A program made the translations under genes and the position numbers. From NCBI GenBank assembly GCA_017531305.1, contig JAFXLG010000055.1:1-33795 (forward strand): a stretch of 33,795 bases of DNA. Direction: 5' to 3'. The notes beneath the pieces are model-generated. The model was given only the letters and a program-made list of their open reading frames with translations, did not search any database and was not told where the DNA came from. This DNA comes from Alistipes sp. Its GTDB lineage: Bacteria > Bacteroidota > Bacteroidia > Bacteroidales > Rikenellaceae. This document shows, one piece after another, positions 23,443 through 31,345 of the stretch; the stretch's first letter is position 1, and every line of letters starts with the position of its first letter.

Positions 23443-23474
23443 TTTTGATATATCGACTAAATAGGATATATTTG
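23443..23474 (+). promoter_or_regulatory. Promoter of the aromatic amino acid operon
   Basis: TTTTG at 23443-23447, 19 bases, then TATATTTG at 23467-23474: both boxes and the spacing match the Bacteroidetes consensus. Predicted start is near 23478, about 22 bases before the leader peptide and 166 bases before pheA. The stretch from 23373 to here is AT-rich and holds nothing else recognisable. Confidence 0.8.
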
Positions 23475-23499
23475 CCATAAGAAAATTTAGAGTTTATAC

Positions 23500-23568
23500 A
23501 TGAATACTTATTTCTTCTATAAGCGATTTTACTTTTACTGCACGAGCGGTCAGGTTGTCGTATGCTAA
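23500..23568 (+). CDS. Phe/Tyr-rich leader peptide of the pheA operon
   Basis: A 22-codon frame starts at ATG 23500 and stops at TAA 23566-23568. Its first 13 residues are MNTYFFYKRFYFY, so residues 4-13 include four Phe and four Tyr; the rest is a short polar-to-Val tail ending in Cys. Such a run of the operon's own end products is the hallmark of ribosome-mediated attenuation. The frame lies between a consensus promoter and an intrinsic terminator, and codons 17-19 contain the antiterminator arm GGTCAGG. The peptide itself has no expected function. Stalling at codons 4-13 when charged Phe- or Tyr-tRNA is scarce would leave that arm free. The gene is too short for standard gene finders. The chance of eight aromatic residues in 22 codons just here is low, but expression is unproven. 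Confidence 0.8.
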   Translation: MNTYFFYKRFYFYCTSGQVVVC

Positions 23569-23605
23569 TATGAAGATGATTCATGAAGTTATATTGATCC
23601 TGACC
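23548..23605 (+). promoter_or_regulatory. Antiterminator pairing of the pheA attenuator
   Basis: GGTCAGG (23548-23554, inside the leader peptide frame) is perfectly complementary to CCTGACC (23599-23605), which is the 5' arm of the terminator. The two structures are therefore mutually exclusive. A ribosome finishing the leader peptide covers the first arm and lets the terminator form; one stalled at the aromatic codons leaves it free. Confidence 0.7.
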
Positions 23606-23636
23606 CTGCGCTAATGTGGTCGGGATTTTATTTTTT
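23597..23636 (+). terminator. Attenuator terminator just before pheA
   Basis: ATCCTGACC (23597-23605) pairs with GGTCGGGAT (23618-23626) over 9 positions with one U-G, loop of 12 bases, followed by TTTATTTTTT. It ends 8 bases before the pheA ATG and thus lies within the operon leader, as expected of an attenuator. Confidence 0.8.
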
Positions 23637-23643
23637 AAGTAAA

Positions 23644-24453
23644 ATGTTGAATATAGCCATACAAGGATACGAAGCGTGTTTCCATCATATCGCAGCCATT
23701 CAGTACTTTGGTCGCGACATTCAGATCATTCCGTGCGACACATTTCGCGCTGTAGCCGAAGCGGTAAAGAAGGGTGAGGCAAATATGGGATTGATGGCAA
23801 TAGAGAACTCCATCGCAGGATCTATAATCCCAAACTACAAGATCCTTCAAGACAACAATCTACAGGTGGCAGGCGAGGTATATCTGCCCATCAAGCAAAA
23901 TCTGATGGTACTGCCCGATGTGGAGTTGGAAGATATTCGTGAGGTGGAATCTCACTCGATGGCACTTTTGCAATGCGATGAGTATCTGGATCAATTTGAT
24001 TGGAAGCTCATCGAGTCGGACGATACCGCACTGAGTGCCAAGCATATCGCAGAGAAAGGACTACGCCATACGGCAGCCATAGCAAGCGAGTTGGCGGCAG
24101 AGATCTACGGGCTAAAGATCATTGCTCCAGAGATCAATACGGTAAAGAGTAATTACACTCGTTTTATGGTGCTTAAACGCTATGATCACCAGATGGATCC
24201 ACTCTCAAACAAGGCTTCGCTATACTTTAAGACCGATCACGCCGAAGGATCACTCCTCAGAGCATTGAGTCAGTTGCAGGGCATAAACCTATCCAAGCTG
24301 CAATCATACCCAATCCCGAGCGAGCCATGGCACTATATGTTCCACATAGATTTGGAATTTAAGTCACTCGATGATTATATTCGCAATCTGAATAACCTGC
24401 AAAGCGTAACCCAAGATCTGCACGTTTATGGAGTATATCGCAGTGGCAAATAG
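23644..24453 (+). CDS. pheA: Prephenate dehydratase
   Basis: Converts prephenate to phenylpyruvate in phenylalanine synthesis. The ATG at 23644 (270 residues) gives MLNIAIQGYEACFHHIAA, which aligns with the usual start of the dehydratase domain. An in-frame ATG at 23614 would add ten residues encoded by the terminator. Catalytic region: MGLMAIENSIAGSI (about 58-71) and the essential Thr-Arg-Phe in NYTRFMVL (about 165-172). A regulatory ACT domain follows (about 185-268). Its usual GAL and ESRP phenylalanine-binding motifs are changed (GSLLRAL and LQSYP), so feedback inhibition by Phe may be weak or different. There is no fused chorismate mutase here; that activity sits on the fourth gene of the operon. 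It is controlled by the leader attenuator directly upstream. Confidence 0.93.
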   Translation: MLNIAIQGYEACFHHIAAIQYFGRDIQIIPCDTFRAVAEAVKKGEANMGLMAIENSIAGSIIPNYKILQDNNLQVAGEVYLPIKQNLMVLPDVELEDIREVESHSMALLQCDEYLDQFDWKLIESDDTALSAKHIAEKGLRHTAAIASELAAEIYGLKIIAPEINTVKSNYTRFMVLKRYDHQMDPLSNKASLYFKTDHAEGSLLRALSQLQGINLSKLQSYPIPSEPWHYMFHIDLEFKSLDDYIRNLNNLQSVTQDLHVYGVYRSGK

Positions 24454-24507
24454 ATTTAAGACAACAAAAAAGAAAATAATATAATAAACAAATAAAAACA
24501 GAAGATT

Positions 24508-25686
24508 ATGGCAAAGGTTGAGATCGCTCCTGCAAGTCGCATGGACTGTATTAAGGAGTATTATTTTTCAAAGAAGAACCGCGAAATCGCAGAGTTGCGT
24601 AAGGCTGGTCGTGATATCATCAGTTTGGGTATCGGTAGCCCCGATATGCCACCAGCAGATTCAGTAATCGAGCGTCTTGGCAAAGAGGCACAGCGTCCCG
24701 ATGTACACGCATATCAGCCATACAACGGTAGTGACCTTTTGCGTCAGGCTTACGCCGACTGGTACGAGAAGTGGTACAACGTGAAGCTTAACCCAAAGAA
24801 CGAGGTGTTGCCACTTTTGGGCTCTAAGGAGGGCATCATGCACATCTGCATGGCATTCCTCAACGAAGGTGACAAGGTATTGGTACCAAACCCAGGCTAC
24901 CCTACCTATCGCGCTGCCGTGACATTGGCAGGAGGCGAGGTTGTGGAGTATCACCTAAATGCTGCTAACGGCTTCTACCCTGATTTCGAGCAGATCGAGA
25001 AGGAGGATTTGCAGAACGTGAAGCTCATGTTCGTCAACTACCCTAATATGCCTACAGGTACTCACCCAACAGTGGAGCTCTTCGAGAAGTTGGTTGCCTT
25101 TGCTGGTAAGCACAACATCCTTTTGGTACACGACAATCCATATAGCTTCGTGAGAAACAATCTCCAGCTCTCGATCCTCTCTATCCCTGGAGCATGGGAT
25201 GTAGCCATCGAGATGAACTCGACAAGTAAGGGTCACTCTATGGCTGGTTGGCGCGTAGGCGCAGTGGTTGGTCGTTCGGAGTGGTTGAGCGACATCTTGC
25301 GCTTTAAGTCAAACATGGATTCAGGTATGTTCTACCCTGTGCAGGCTGCTGCTGCCGAGGCTTTGAGCTTGGGTATGGAGTGGTTTGATGAATTGAACAA
25401 GACATACTACGAGCGCGAGGCTGAGGGTTATGCTTTACTCGATGCACTCGGATGTAAGTACGAGAAGGGACAGGCAGGTCTGTTCGTTTGGGCTGCTATG
25501 CCAGAGGATTTCGATGGCGATTGCTTCGCATTCTCGGACAAGGTGCTTGATGAGTGTGATGTATTTGTCACTCCTGGCGGAATCTTCGGTTCGGAGGGTA
25601 ACAAGTATATTCGCATCTCACTCTGCATGCCTAAGGAGCGTTTGGCTGAGGCTGCCGAGCGAGCAAGAACACGTTTCCAGAAATAA
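24508..25686 (+). CDS. PLP-dependent aminotransferase, class I/II (likely aromatic/aspartate-type)
   Basis: A 392-residue fold-type I aminotransferase. PLP-binding features are in order: the cofactor Tyr region AYQPYNGSDLLRQAY (68-82), NPGYPTYR (128-135), NYPNMPTG (177-184; the second Asn of the usual NNPTG is Met), HDNPYS with Asp209, and Schiff-base Lys241 in STSKGHSMAGWRVG. The closing Arg that binds the substrate carboxylate is likely in YIRISLCMP near the C-terminus. In Bacteroidetes the same gene sits in the phe/tyr operon, so it probably converts phenylpyruvate and hydroxyphenylpyruvate to Phe and Tyr. Similarity to LL-diaminopimelate and alanine aminotransferases means specificity is inferred from context. 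It begins 54 bases after pheA, in a stretch without a promoter box. Confidence 0.88.
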   Translation: MAKVEIAPASRMDCIKEYYFSKKNREIAELRKAGRDIISLGIGSPDMPPADSVIERLGKEAQRPDVHAYQPYNGSDLLRQAYADWYEKWYNVKLNPKNEVLPLLGSKEGIMHICMAFLNEGDKVLVPNPGYPTYRAAVTLAGGEVVEYHLNAANGFYPDFEQIEKEDLQNVKLMFVNYPNMPTGTHPTVELFEKLVAFAGKHNILLVHDNPYSFVRNNLQLSILSIPGAWDVAIEMNSTSKGHSMAGWRVGAVVGRSEWLSDILRFKSNMDSGMFYPVQAAAAEALSLGMEWFDELNKTYYEREAEGYALLDALGCKYEKGQAGLFVWAAMPEDFDGDCFAFSDKVLDECDVFVTPGGIFGSEGNKYIRISLCMPKERLAEAAERARTRFQK

Positions 25687-25716
25687 TTAACGACCAACCT
25701 TAGAGAGCCTTTGGCA

Positions 25717-26559
25717 ATGAAAACTGCAATTATCGGGTTGGGACTTATCGGTGGATCGTTTGCCCTGAGTCTAAAGGACAAAGGGCTGAGCGATCACATT
25801 TGGGGTGTCGAGCAGTCGGAGCGCAACGCCCAGAAAGCCCTCGAGATGGGTTTGGTGGAGCAAATTTGCACTCTGGAGGAGGCACTCAAGGAGTGTAGGC
25901 TCATAGTTCTGGCAACTCCCGTAGATACCATACCCACGTTGGCGATCAAGATCCTGAATCGCATACGTCCCGACCAGATCCTTATGGATATGGGCTCCAC
26001 CAAACAGGAACTTTGCGAGATGACCATGATGCACCCCAAAAGAGGACGTCTGGTGGCATCGCATCCTATGTGGGGTACCGAGAATAGTGGTCCCGAAGCT
26101 GCCATGCACGGCGCATTCAAGGGGCGCACGGTGGTAATCTGCAACTGCGAACAGAGCGATATGGATGCCCTTCAGGTGGTTGAAGATATCTATCGTCAGC
26201 TTGACATGCCAATACTCCATATGTCTGCCGAGGATCAGGATATGCACTGCGCCTATGTATCGCACATCTCGCATATCACATCCTTTGCTCTGGCTCTTAC
26301 GGTGTTGGAAAAGGAGCGCGAAGAGGAGCATATCTTTGACCTTGCGGGCGGAGGTTTCGAATCTACAGTTCGTTTGGCAAAGAGTCTGCCTCAGACTTGG
26401 GCTCCGATATTTTTGGAGAATAAATACAACGTGCTTGACGTGTTGCGAGAGCATATTCATCAGTTGCAGATCCTTAGACGCATGATCGAGCGCGATGACA
26501 GAGAAGGTCTTATGGAGGCTATGAAGAAAGCCAACAAGATCAGAGAGATTTTGAAATAG
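25717..26559 (+). CDS. tyrA: Prephenate dehydrogenase
   Basis: Oxidative decarboxylation of prephenate to 4-hydroxyphenylpyruvate for tyrosine. The ATG at 25717 is preferred over a TTG two codons earlier, since it opens directly with MKTAIIGLGLIGGSFALSL (280 residues). The Rossmann motif GLGLIGG (7-13) and the acidic Glu32 at the end of strand two indicate NAD rather than NADP. Active-site features of the family are seen in LATPVDTIP, DMGSTKQ, SHPMWGTENSGPEAA (catalytic His region) and HCAYVSHISHITSFALA in the C-terminal helical dimer domain. There is no ACT domain. It is 30 bases after the aminotransferase and 18 before the DAHP synthase gene, within the attenuator-controlled operon. Having pheA and tyrA on one transcript explains why the leader encodes both Phe and Tyr. 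Confidence 0.94.
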   Translation: MKTAIIGLGLIGGSFALSLKDKGLSDHIWGVEQSERNAQKALEMGLVEQICTLEEALKECRLIVLATPVDTIPTLAIKILNRIRPDQILMDMGSTKQELCEMTMMHPKRGRLVASHPMWGTENSGPEAAMHGAFKGRTVVICNCEQSDMDALQVVEDIYRQLDMPILHMSAEDQDMHCAYVSHISHITSFALALTVLEKEREEEHIFDLAGGGFESTVRLAKSLPQTWAPIFLENKYNVLDVLREHIHQLQILRRMIERDDREGLMEAMKKANKIREILK

Positions 26560-26577
26560 AGATATAAAAGTAGGTTT

Positions 26578-27648
26578 ATGGGAAAGTTTACACTTGGGCA
26601 AAAACGCCCTTTGATTATAGCAGGTCCTTGTAGTGCCGAGACTCGCGAGCAGACTTTGGAGACTGCACTAAGACTTGCACGTTCGGGTAAAGTTGATGTC
26701 ATTAGAGCTGGAATCTGGAAGCCACGCACCAAACCAGGCACATTCGAAGGTATCGGCGAAATTGGACTCGATTGGCTTAACGAGGTAAAAGAGCAGACGG
26801 GTATTCCTATCGCTGTCGAGATTGCCAACCGCACTCACGTTGAGATTGCTCTGAAGCATGGCGTGGATATACTCTGGATCGGTGCGCGTACCACCGTTTC
26901 GCCATTTGCCGTACAGGAGATCGCCGAGGCGTTGCACGACAATAAGGATGTTACGGTCTTGATTAAAAACCCAATGACTCCCGACATTAACCTTTGGGAG
27001 GGTGCTGTAAAGCGTCTTATTGCCGAGGGAGTGCCTGAGAAGAACATCGGACTCATCCATCGTGGATTCTCATACTTTGGACATAGCACATACCGCAATC
27101 CACCTATGTGGCACATGATCTTCGATATGCGAAGCCGCTTCCCTGATATGATGATGATCTGCGATCCATCACACATCTGCGGTTGCCGTCCTCTGCTTTT
27201 GGGTATAGCTCAGCAGTCGGCAGACCTGTGCTTCGATGGTCTGATGATCGAGAGCCATATCGACCCCGACAAAGCGTGGAGCGATGCTTCTCAGCAGGTG
27301 ACACCAGAGGATTGCCTCAACATCATTGACAACATCATGTGGCGTAAGAAGAATGCCGAAGATCCCGAATTCAATAGCGAGCTCAATATCTGCCGTCAGA
27401 AGATCGACCAGATTGACTCAGAGTTATTCGATCTTTTGAGTCAGCGTATGCGTACTGCCGACAAGATCGGTCAGATCAAGAAGGCGAGCAACGTGGCGAT
27501 TTTGCAGAGCAACCGCTGGAACGAGATCACCCGCCGTATGGTATCAATGACGCGTGGTATGGGACTTAGCGAGGAGTTTGTAAATACTGTTTTGGAGGCT
27601 ATCCACATGGAGAGTATCAACCACCAGAACGAGATTATGAATAAATAG
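26578..27648 (+). CDS. Bifunctional DAHP synthase / chorismate mutase
   Basis: Fusion of the first step of aromatic synthesis (erythrose-4-phosphate plus PEP to DAHP) and the chorismate-to-prephenate step. Residues about 1-250 are a type I-beta, KDO8P-like synthase: LIIAGPCSAE (12-21), VIRAGIWKPRTKPGTFEG, IAVEIANRTHVE, ILWIGARTTVSPF, VLIKNPM, LIHRGFSYFG, and MMICDPSHICG with the metal-binding region. Residues about 265-356 form an AroQ-type chorismate mutase helix bundle (ICRQKIDQIDSELFDLLSQRM, then KIGQIKKASNVAILQSNRW). In Bacillus-type relatives the mutase is N-terminal and gives feedback; here it is C-terminal. The protein supplies prephenate to pheA and tyrA of the same operon. It is the last gene; a weak hairpin after the stop lacks a T-run. 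Confidence 0.93.
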   Translation: MGKFTLGQKRPLIIAGPCSAETREQTLETALRLARSGKVDVIRAGIWKPRTKPGTFEGIGEIGLDWLNEVKEQTGIPIAVEIANRTHVEIALKHGVDILWIGARTTVSPFAVQEIAEALHDNKDVTVLIKNPMTPDINLWEGAVKRLIAEGVPEKNIGLIHRGFSYFGHSTYRNPPMWHMIFDMRSRFPDMMMICDPSHICGCRPLLLGIAQQSADLCFDGLMIESHIDPDKAWSDASQQVTPEDCLNIIDNIMWRKKNAEDPEFNSELNICRQKIDQIDSELFDLLSQRMRTADKIGQIKKASNVAILQSNRWNEITRRMVSMTRGMGLSEEFVNTVLEAIHMESINHQNEIMNK

Positions 27649-27679
27649 TTGTACCATAGGTTACAAATTGGCGTCAATC

Positions 27680-27712
27680 TTGTCACAATATGGTGAAAAT
27701 TTCATAACTTTG
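27680..27712 (+). promoter_or_regulatory. Promoter of the hydrolase-ligase operon
   Basis: TTG at 27680-27682, 22 bases, then TAACTTTG at 27705-27712 (exact TAnnTTTG). Predicted start near 27716, only about 7 bases before the ATG at 27723. Confidence 0.6.
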
Positions 27713-27722
27713 TCACCGTAAT

Positions 27723-28496
27723 ATGGACAAGTATTTCACATATCAAGGCATCAGGTTGCACTACACCGTTAAAGGTGTGGGGCAACCTTTATTTTTACTT
27801 CACGGATGGGGTTGTGACGGTAAGATCTGGGAGCGAATCAGCACTTTTCTGGAGCAACACTTCCAACTCTACACATTCGACTTCGCAGGATTCGGACTGA
27901 GCGAGGAGCCCACAGAGGTATGGGGCGTAGATGAGTACACCCGTTCGATAGAGGCTATTGCTCAGAGCGAGGGGGTAAGCAATCCTATTTTGATAGGTCA
28001 CTCCTTTGGAGGGCGAGTTGCCATAGTGTTTGCCTCACGCAACCAAACCCACAAGATAATACTCACCGATGCCGCAGGCGTAAAGCCCAAGCGTGGCTTC
28101 ACATACTACCGTAAGGTCTATAGTTACAAACTTTTCAAGCATTTGGCGCATATCTTTTTGGGACATGAGCGTGCCGAGAAGTTAATCGAGAAGCGCAGAG
28201 CCAAGTCTGGGTCTTCGGATTACAACAACGCCTCTCCACGTATGCGAGCCATACTTTCGAAGGTAGTAAATGAGGATTTGTGTTACTTGATGCCAAAGAT
28301 CAAGGCTCCGACACTCCTATTTTGGGGTGATCGGGATACCGCTACCCCACTGAGTGATGCCAAGCGTATGGAGTCGCTCATCGCAGATGCAGGTTTGGTG
28401 GTGGCTCAGGGTGCAGGGCACTTCTCGTTTTTGGAGCAGGCAGATCTGTTCTATCGGGTGATAAGGAGCTTCCTAAGCAAAGAGATTAATAAATAA
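27723..28496 (+). CDS. Alpha/beta hydrolase
   Basis: A 257-residue single-domain hydrolase without signal peptide. The complete triad is visible: Ser94 in GHSFGG (92-97), Asp205 in WGDRDTATP (201-209), His233 in GAGHFSFLEQ. The oxyanion strand is LLHGWGCDG (25-33). A cap region with basic residues (KPKRGFTYYRKVYSYKLFKHLAHIF) lies between strands six and seven. The family covers esterases, lipases, C-C hydrolases and more, so no substrate is assigned. It starts the operon that continues, 6 bases later, with a membrane MurF-like ligase and then Ddl; a link to cell-envelope work is possible but only inferred from position. Confidence 0.86.
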   Translation: MDKYFTYQGIRLHYTVKGVGQPLFLLHGWGCDGKIWERISTFLEQHFQLYTFDFAGFGLSEEPTEVWGVDEYTRSIEAIAQSEGVSNPILIGHSFGGRVAIVFASRNQTHKIILTDAAGVKPKRGFTYYRKVYSYKLFKHLAHIFLGHERAEKLIEKRRAKSGSSDYNNASPRMRAILSKVVNEDLCYLMPKIKAPTLLFWGDRDTATPLSDAKRMESLIADAGLVVAQGAGHFSFLEQADLFYRVIRSFLSKEINK

Positions 28497-28502
28497 ACAG
28501 CA

Positions 28503-30068
28503 ATGAATAGTATCTATATCATATTTCTCGTCTGCTACGCTACATTTTGGTTTGCCATTGTGCGCTATGATGTGCAGATGTTCCAGCAAAACTCTTATCG
28601 CGAAGAGCGTTATCTGCGTTGGCTAAAGCAACACATCAACCTGCTACACCTTTCACTCATGATTGCGTTTGCAGCGGTGGGTGCAATCTTCTCGGATCAG
28701 ATATGGGCGTGGAGCGTAGTGAGTGTATGTATGGTCGGTGATGCCATTCGCCTTTTGCGCACCAAATATAAGAAGCCTATTGTCTATACCAATCGTGTGC
28801 AGAGACTATTCCTTACGGCAGCTATAATCACGGTGGCAGCTCTTGCATTCACATATTTCGCTGCTCCGCACTTGATTTTGACCGTTGGCACGGGAATGTT
28901 GGCATTGCCTGTGATAATGCTTGTGGCAAATCTTCTGAATAAGCCTTTGGAGACGGCAATTACCCGTTGGTACTACAACGATGCTAAGCGCAAACTCAGC
29001 TCGATGCCCGACCTGAAGATAATCGGTGTAACGGGAAGTTTCGGCAAGACATCAACCAAACACTATCTCTACCGCATACTCTCCGAGAAGTACAACGTCT
29101 TGATGACCCCCGGAAATTTCAACACCACATTGGGTGTCGTTCGTACCATACGCGAACACCTCAAGCCTCATCATCAGATATTTATCGTGGAGATGGGAGC
29201 CAAGCAGGTGGGCGACATCAAGGAGATCTGCGATTTGGTACACCCTACGATAGGTATAGTGACTGCCGTTGGCGAGATGCATCTGGAGACCTTCCATTCG
29301 GTAGAGAACATCCGCCGCACAAAGTTTGAGCTGATTGACGCCCTGCCTGCAAACGGATATGGAGTAGTAAATATCGACTCGGATCATATCGCAGGTAAGC
29401 CCATAGATCATAAATCACATCTGATAACATACGGAGTAAAGAATCACGATGCTGACTATCGTGCCGTAAACATAGATTATTCTGCTCAAGAGACCTCGTT
29501 CGACATAGATTCAAGGGGGGATCTGAGAGAGGGCTACACGACACATCTTGCAGGTCGAGGCAACATTCTCAATCTTTTGGCAGCGGTGGCTGTGGCAGAC
29601 CTGATGAAGGTGCCTGCTTCGCAGCAGAAACGCGCCATGCGTCAGATCGAGCAGATCGAGCATCGACTAAGTGTAAAACGTACGGCTGGCGGCATAAGCA
29701 TCATTGACGATGCATATAATTCAAACCCTACGGGAGCCAAGATGGCATTGGAGGTGTTGGCTCACTTCAACCGCCCCGCTACAGCTCGTAGGATTGTCAT
29801 TACCCCAGGATTTGTGGAGCTTGGAGAGCGTCAGGCAGACCTGAACAGAGAGTTAGGACGTGATATCGCTGCAGCAGCTGACATCGCCATTGTGGTCAAC
29901 CAGACCAACCGCCAAGCAATCACCGCAGGATTGAAAGATGCTGAGTTTGAGGAGGCAAAGATTGTTCTTGCCGACAGTTTTGCTGAGGCTCAAGCTTATT
30001 TGGCTGGAGTATTGCGTGCAGGAGATGTGATTTTGTATGAAAATGACTTGCCCGATTCTTTTAAATAG
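28503..30068 (+). CDS. Membrane-anchored MurF-like Mur ligase
   Basis: A 521-residue protein with two parts. Residues 1-150 hold four or five hydrophobic segments (near 3-20, 48-65, 68-80, 103-121 and 124-146) with basic loops, so it is fixed in the inner membrane with the ligase inside the cell. Residues 170-521 are a Mur ligase: the ATP loop GVTGSFGKTSTK (175-186), then NTTLGVV, IVEMGAKQVGDI, TAVGEMHLETF, NIDSD, the central IIDDAYNSNPTGAKMAL and the C-terminal ILYENDLPDSF. These motifs point to the MurF group, which joins D-Ala-D-Ala to the UDP-MurNAc tripeptide. Canonical MurF has a different N-terminal UDP-binding domain and no membrane helices, so this is a MurF paralogue rather than obviously MurF itself. 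The Ddl gene 21 bases downstream would make its dipeptide substrate. Confidence 0.82.
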   Translation: MNSIYIIFLVCYATFWFAIVRYDVQMFQQNSYREERYLRWLKQHINLLHLSLMIAFAAVGAIFSDQIWAWSVVSVCMVGDAIRLLRTKYKKPIVYTNRVQRLFLTAAIITVAALAFTYFAAPHLILTVGTGMLALPVIMLVANLLNKPLETAITRWYYNDAKRKLSSMPDLKIIGVTGSFGKTSTKHYLYRILSEKYNVLMTPGNFNTTLGVVRTIREHLKPHHQIFIVEMGAKQVGDIKEICDLVHPTIGIVTAVGEMHLETFHSVENIRRTKFELIDALPANGYGVVNIDSDHIAGKPIDHKSHLITYGVKNHDADYRAVNIDYSAQETSFDIDSRGDLREGYTTHLAGRGNILNLLAAVAVADLMKVPASQQKRAMRQIEQIEHRLSVKRTAGGISIIDDAYNSNPTGAKMALEVLAHFNRPATARRIVITPGFVELGERQADLNRELGRDIAAAADIAIVVNQTNRQAITAGLKDAEFEEAKIVLADSFAEAQAYLAGVLRAGDVILYENDLPDSFK

Positions 30069-30089
30069 TAAATTGAAGAGACTTAAGAT

Positions 30090-31301
30090 ATGAAAAGTAA
30101 AATCAACGTAGGAGTAATTTTCGGTGGTCGCTCGGTAGAGAACGAGATTTCGGTACTCACAGCTATTCAGGCTATGGAGGCTATCGATAAAGAGAAATAT
30201 GAGATTGTGCCAATCTACATCTCCAAAGAGGGAAAATGGTACACAGGCGAAACATTGCGCAAGAGCGACAACTATAAGGATATGGATAAGCTATATGCAT
30301 CATGCCAAGAGGTGTGTCTGCATCCAACTTATGGCGACAGCAATCTCTATAAGGTTCGTAAATCGCTTTTTGGCAGCGATGTAGTATGCTCGTTGGATGT
30401 GATTCTGCCTGCACTACATGGTACAAATTGCGAGGATGGATCGTTTCAGGGAGCAATAGAGATGACAGGCATCCCTTACGCTTCGTGTAACGTCTTGGCA
30501 TCGGCCAACGGTATGGATAAAATTACCATGAAGATGATCCTCAAAGAGAGTGGCATACCTGTAATCGATTACGCGTGGTTCTGCGACAAGGAGTGGTTCG
30601 ACAAGGAGGATCAGGTGCTGGAGCGAGTTGAGAACAAGTTGGGTTATCCGATGATCGTGAAGCCTGCCGACTCGGGCTCAAGCGTGGGAATATCGGCGGT
30701 CCACAACCGCGAGGAGCTAAAGGAGGCTATCGAGAGTGCTGTATCTTACTCCAAGCGTATCATCGTGGAGCATCTTGTTGAGCAGCTCAAGGAGATTAAC
30801 TGCTCGGTTTTGGGTAACTACTACGAGTGCGAGGCATCGGTTTGCGAGGCTCCCATACGCAGTGGCGAGATCCTGAGCTACGCCGACAAATACTTAGGCG
30901 GAGGCAAGGGCTCAAAGGGCGCAGTAAAGCAGTCAGAGGGTATGCGCTCTACAATACGCGAGATCCCTGCCAATTTGCCAGAAGAGACAACCGACTTCAT
31001 CCGCACCACCGCTGTCGAGACCTTTAAGGCTCTTAATTGCGATGGCGTGGCACGTATCGACTTCATGATCGATCAGGCAGATGGCAAGATCTATGTCAAC
31101 GAGATCAACACCATCCCCGGCTCACTATCGTTCTACTTGTGGGAGGCAAGCGGAGTATCGTTTACGGAGCTTACCGAGCGTTTGATTCAGATTGCCTTTG
31201 AGCGCAAGCGTGACTCTTCGTTCAAGACAACGAGCTATAAGGAGAATATTTTCAACTACACCATCTCTGGCGCAAAGGGAGCAAAAGGCTCTAAGTGCTA
31301 A
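30090..31301 (+). CDS. ddl: D-alanine--D-alanine ligase
   Basis: An ATP-grasp ligase of 403 residues that makes D-Ala-D-Ala for peptidoglycan. The N-terminal domain opens with VGVIFGGRSVENEIS; the substrate loop is ALHGTNCEDGSFQGAIEMTGIPY; the ATP-grasp core has KPADSGSSVGIS; the metal region reads GVARIDFMIDQADGKIYVNEINTIPGSLS. The omega loop region is YADKYLGGGKGSKGAVKQ, longer and more basic than in E. coli DdlB, and the last ten residues are a Gly/Lys/Ala tail. The protein is about 100 residues longer than E. coli DdlB. Specificity for D-Ala over D-Ser or D-Lac as second substrate cannot be judged safely by eye. It is paired with the MurF-like ligase upstream. A second housekeeping Ddl elsewhere is possible. 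Confidence 0.9.
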   Translation: MKSKINVGVIFGGRSVENEISVLTAIQAMEAIDKEKYEIVPIYISKEGKWYTGETLRKSDNYKDMDKLYASCQEVCLHPTYGDSNLYKVRKSLFGSDVVCSLDVILPALHGTNCEDGSFQGAIEMTGIPYASCNVLASANGMDKITMKMILKESGIPVIDYAWFCDKEWFDKEDQVLERVENKLGYPMIVKPADSGSSVGISAVHNREELKEAIESAVSYSKRIIVEHLVEQLKEINCSVLGNYYECEASVCEAPIRSGEILSYADKYLGGGKGSKGAVKQSEGMRSTIREIPANLPEETTDFIRTTAVETFKALNCDGVARIDFMIDQADGKIYVNEINTIPGSLSFYLWEASGVSFTELTERLIQIAFERKRDSSFKTTSYKENIFNYTISGAKGAKGSKC

Positions 31302-31345
31302 GAGATAGTAAGTCAACAAAATCAAACACTTAATATATTACAGAT

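Noticed and set aside
25771-26601. A 276-codon frame on the minus strand
   Set aside because: Antisense to tyrA, whose motifs are certain.
27652-27667. Terminator after the aromatic operon
   Set aside because: TTGTA-CC-ATA-GGTTACAA forms only a bulged, AT-rich stem and has no T-run.
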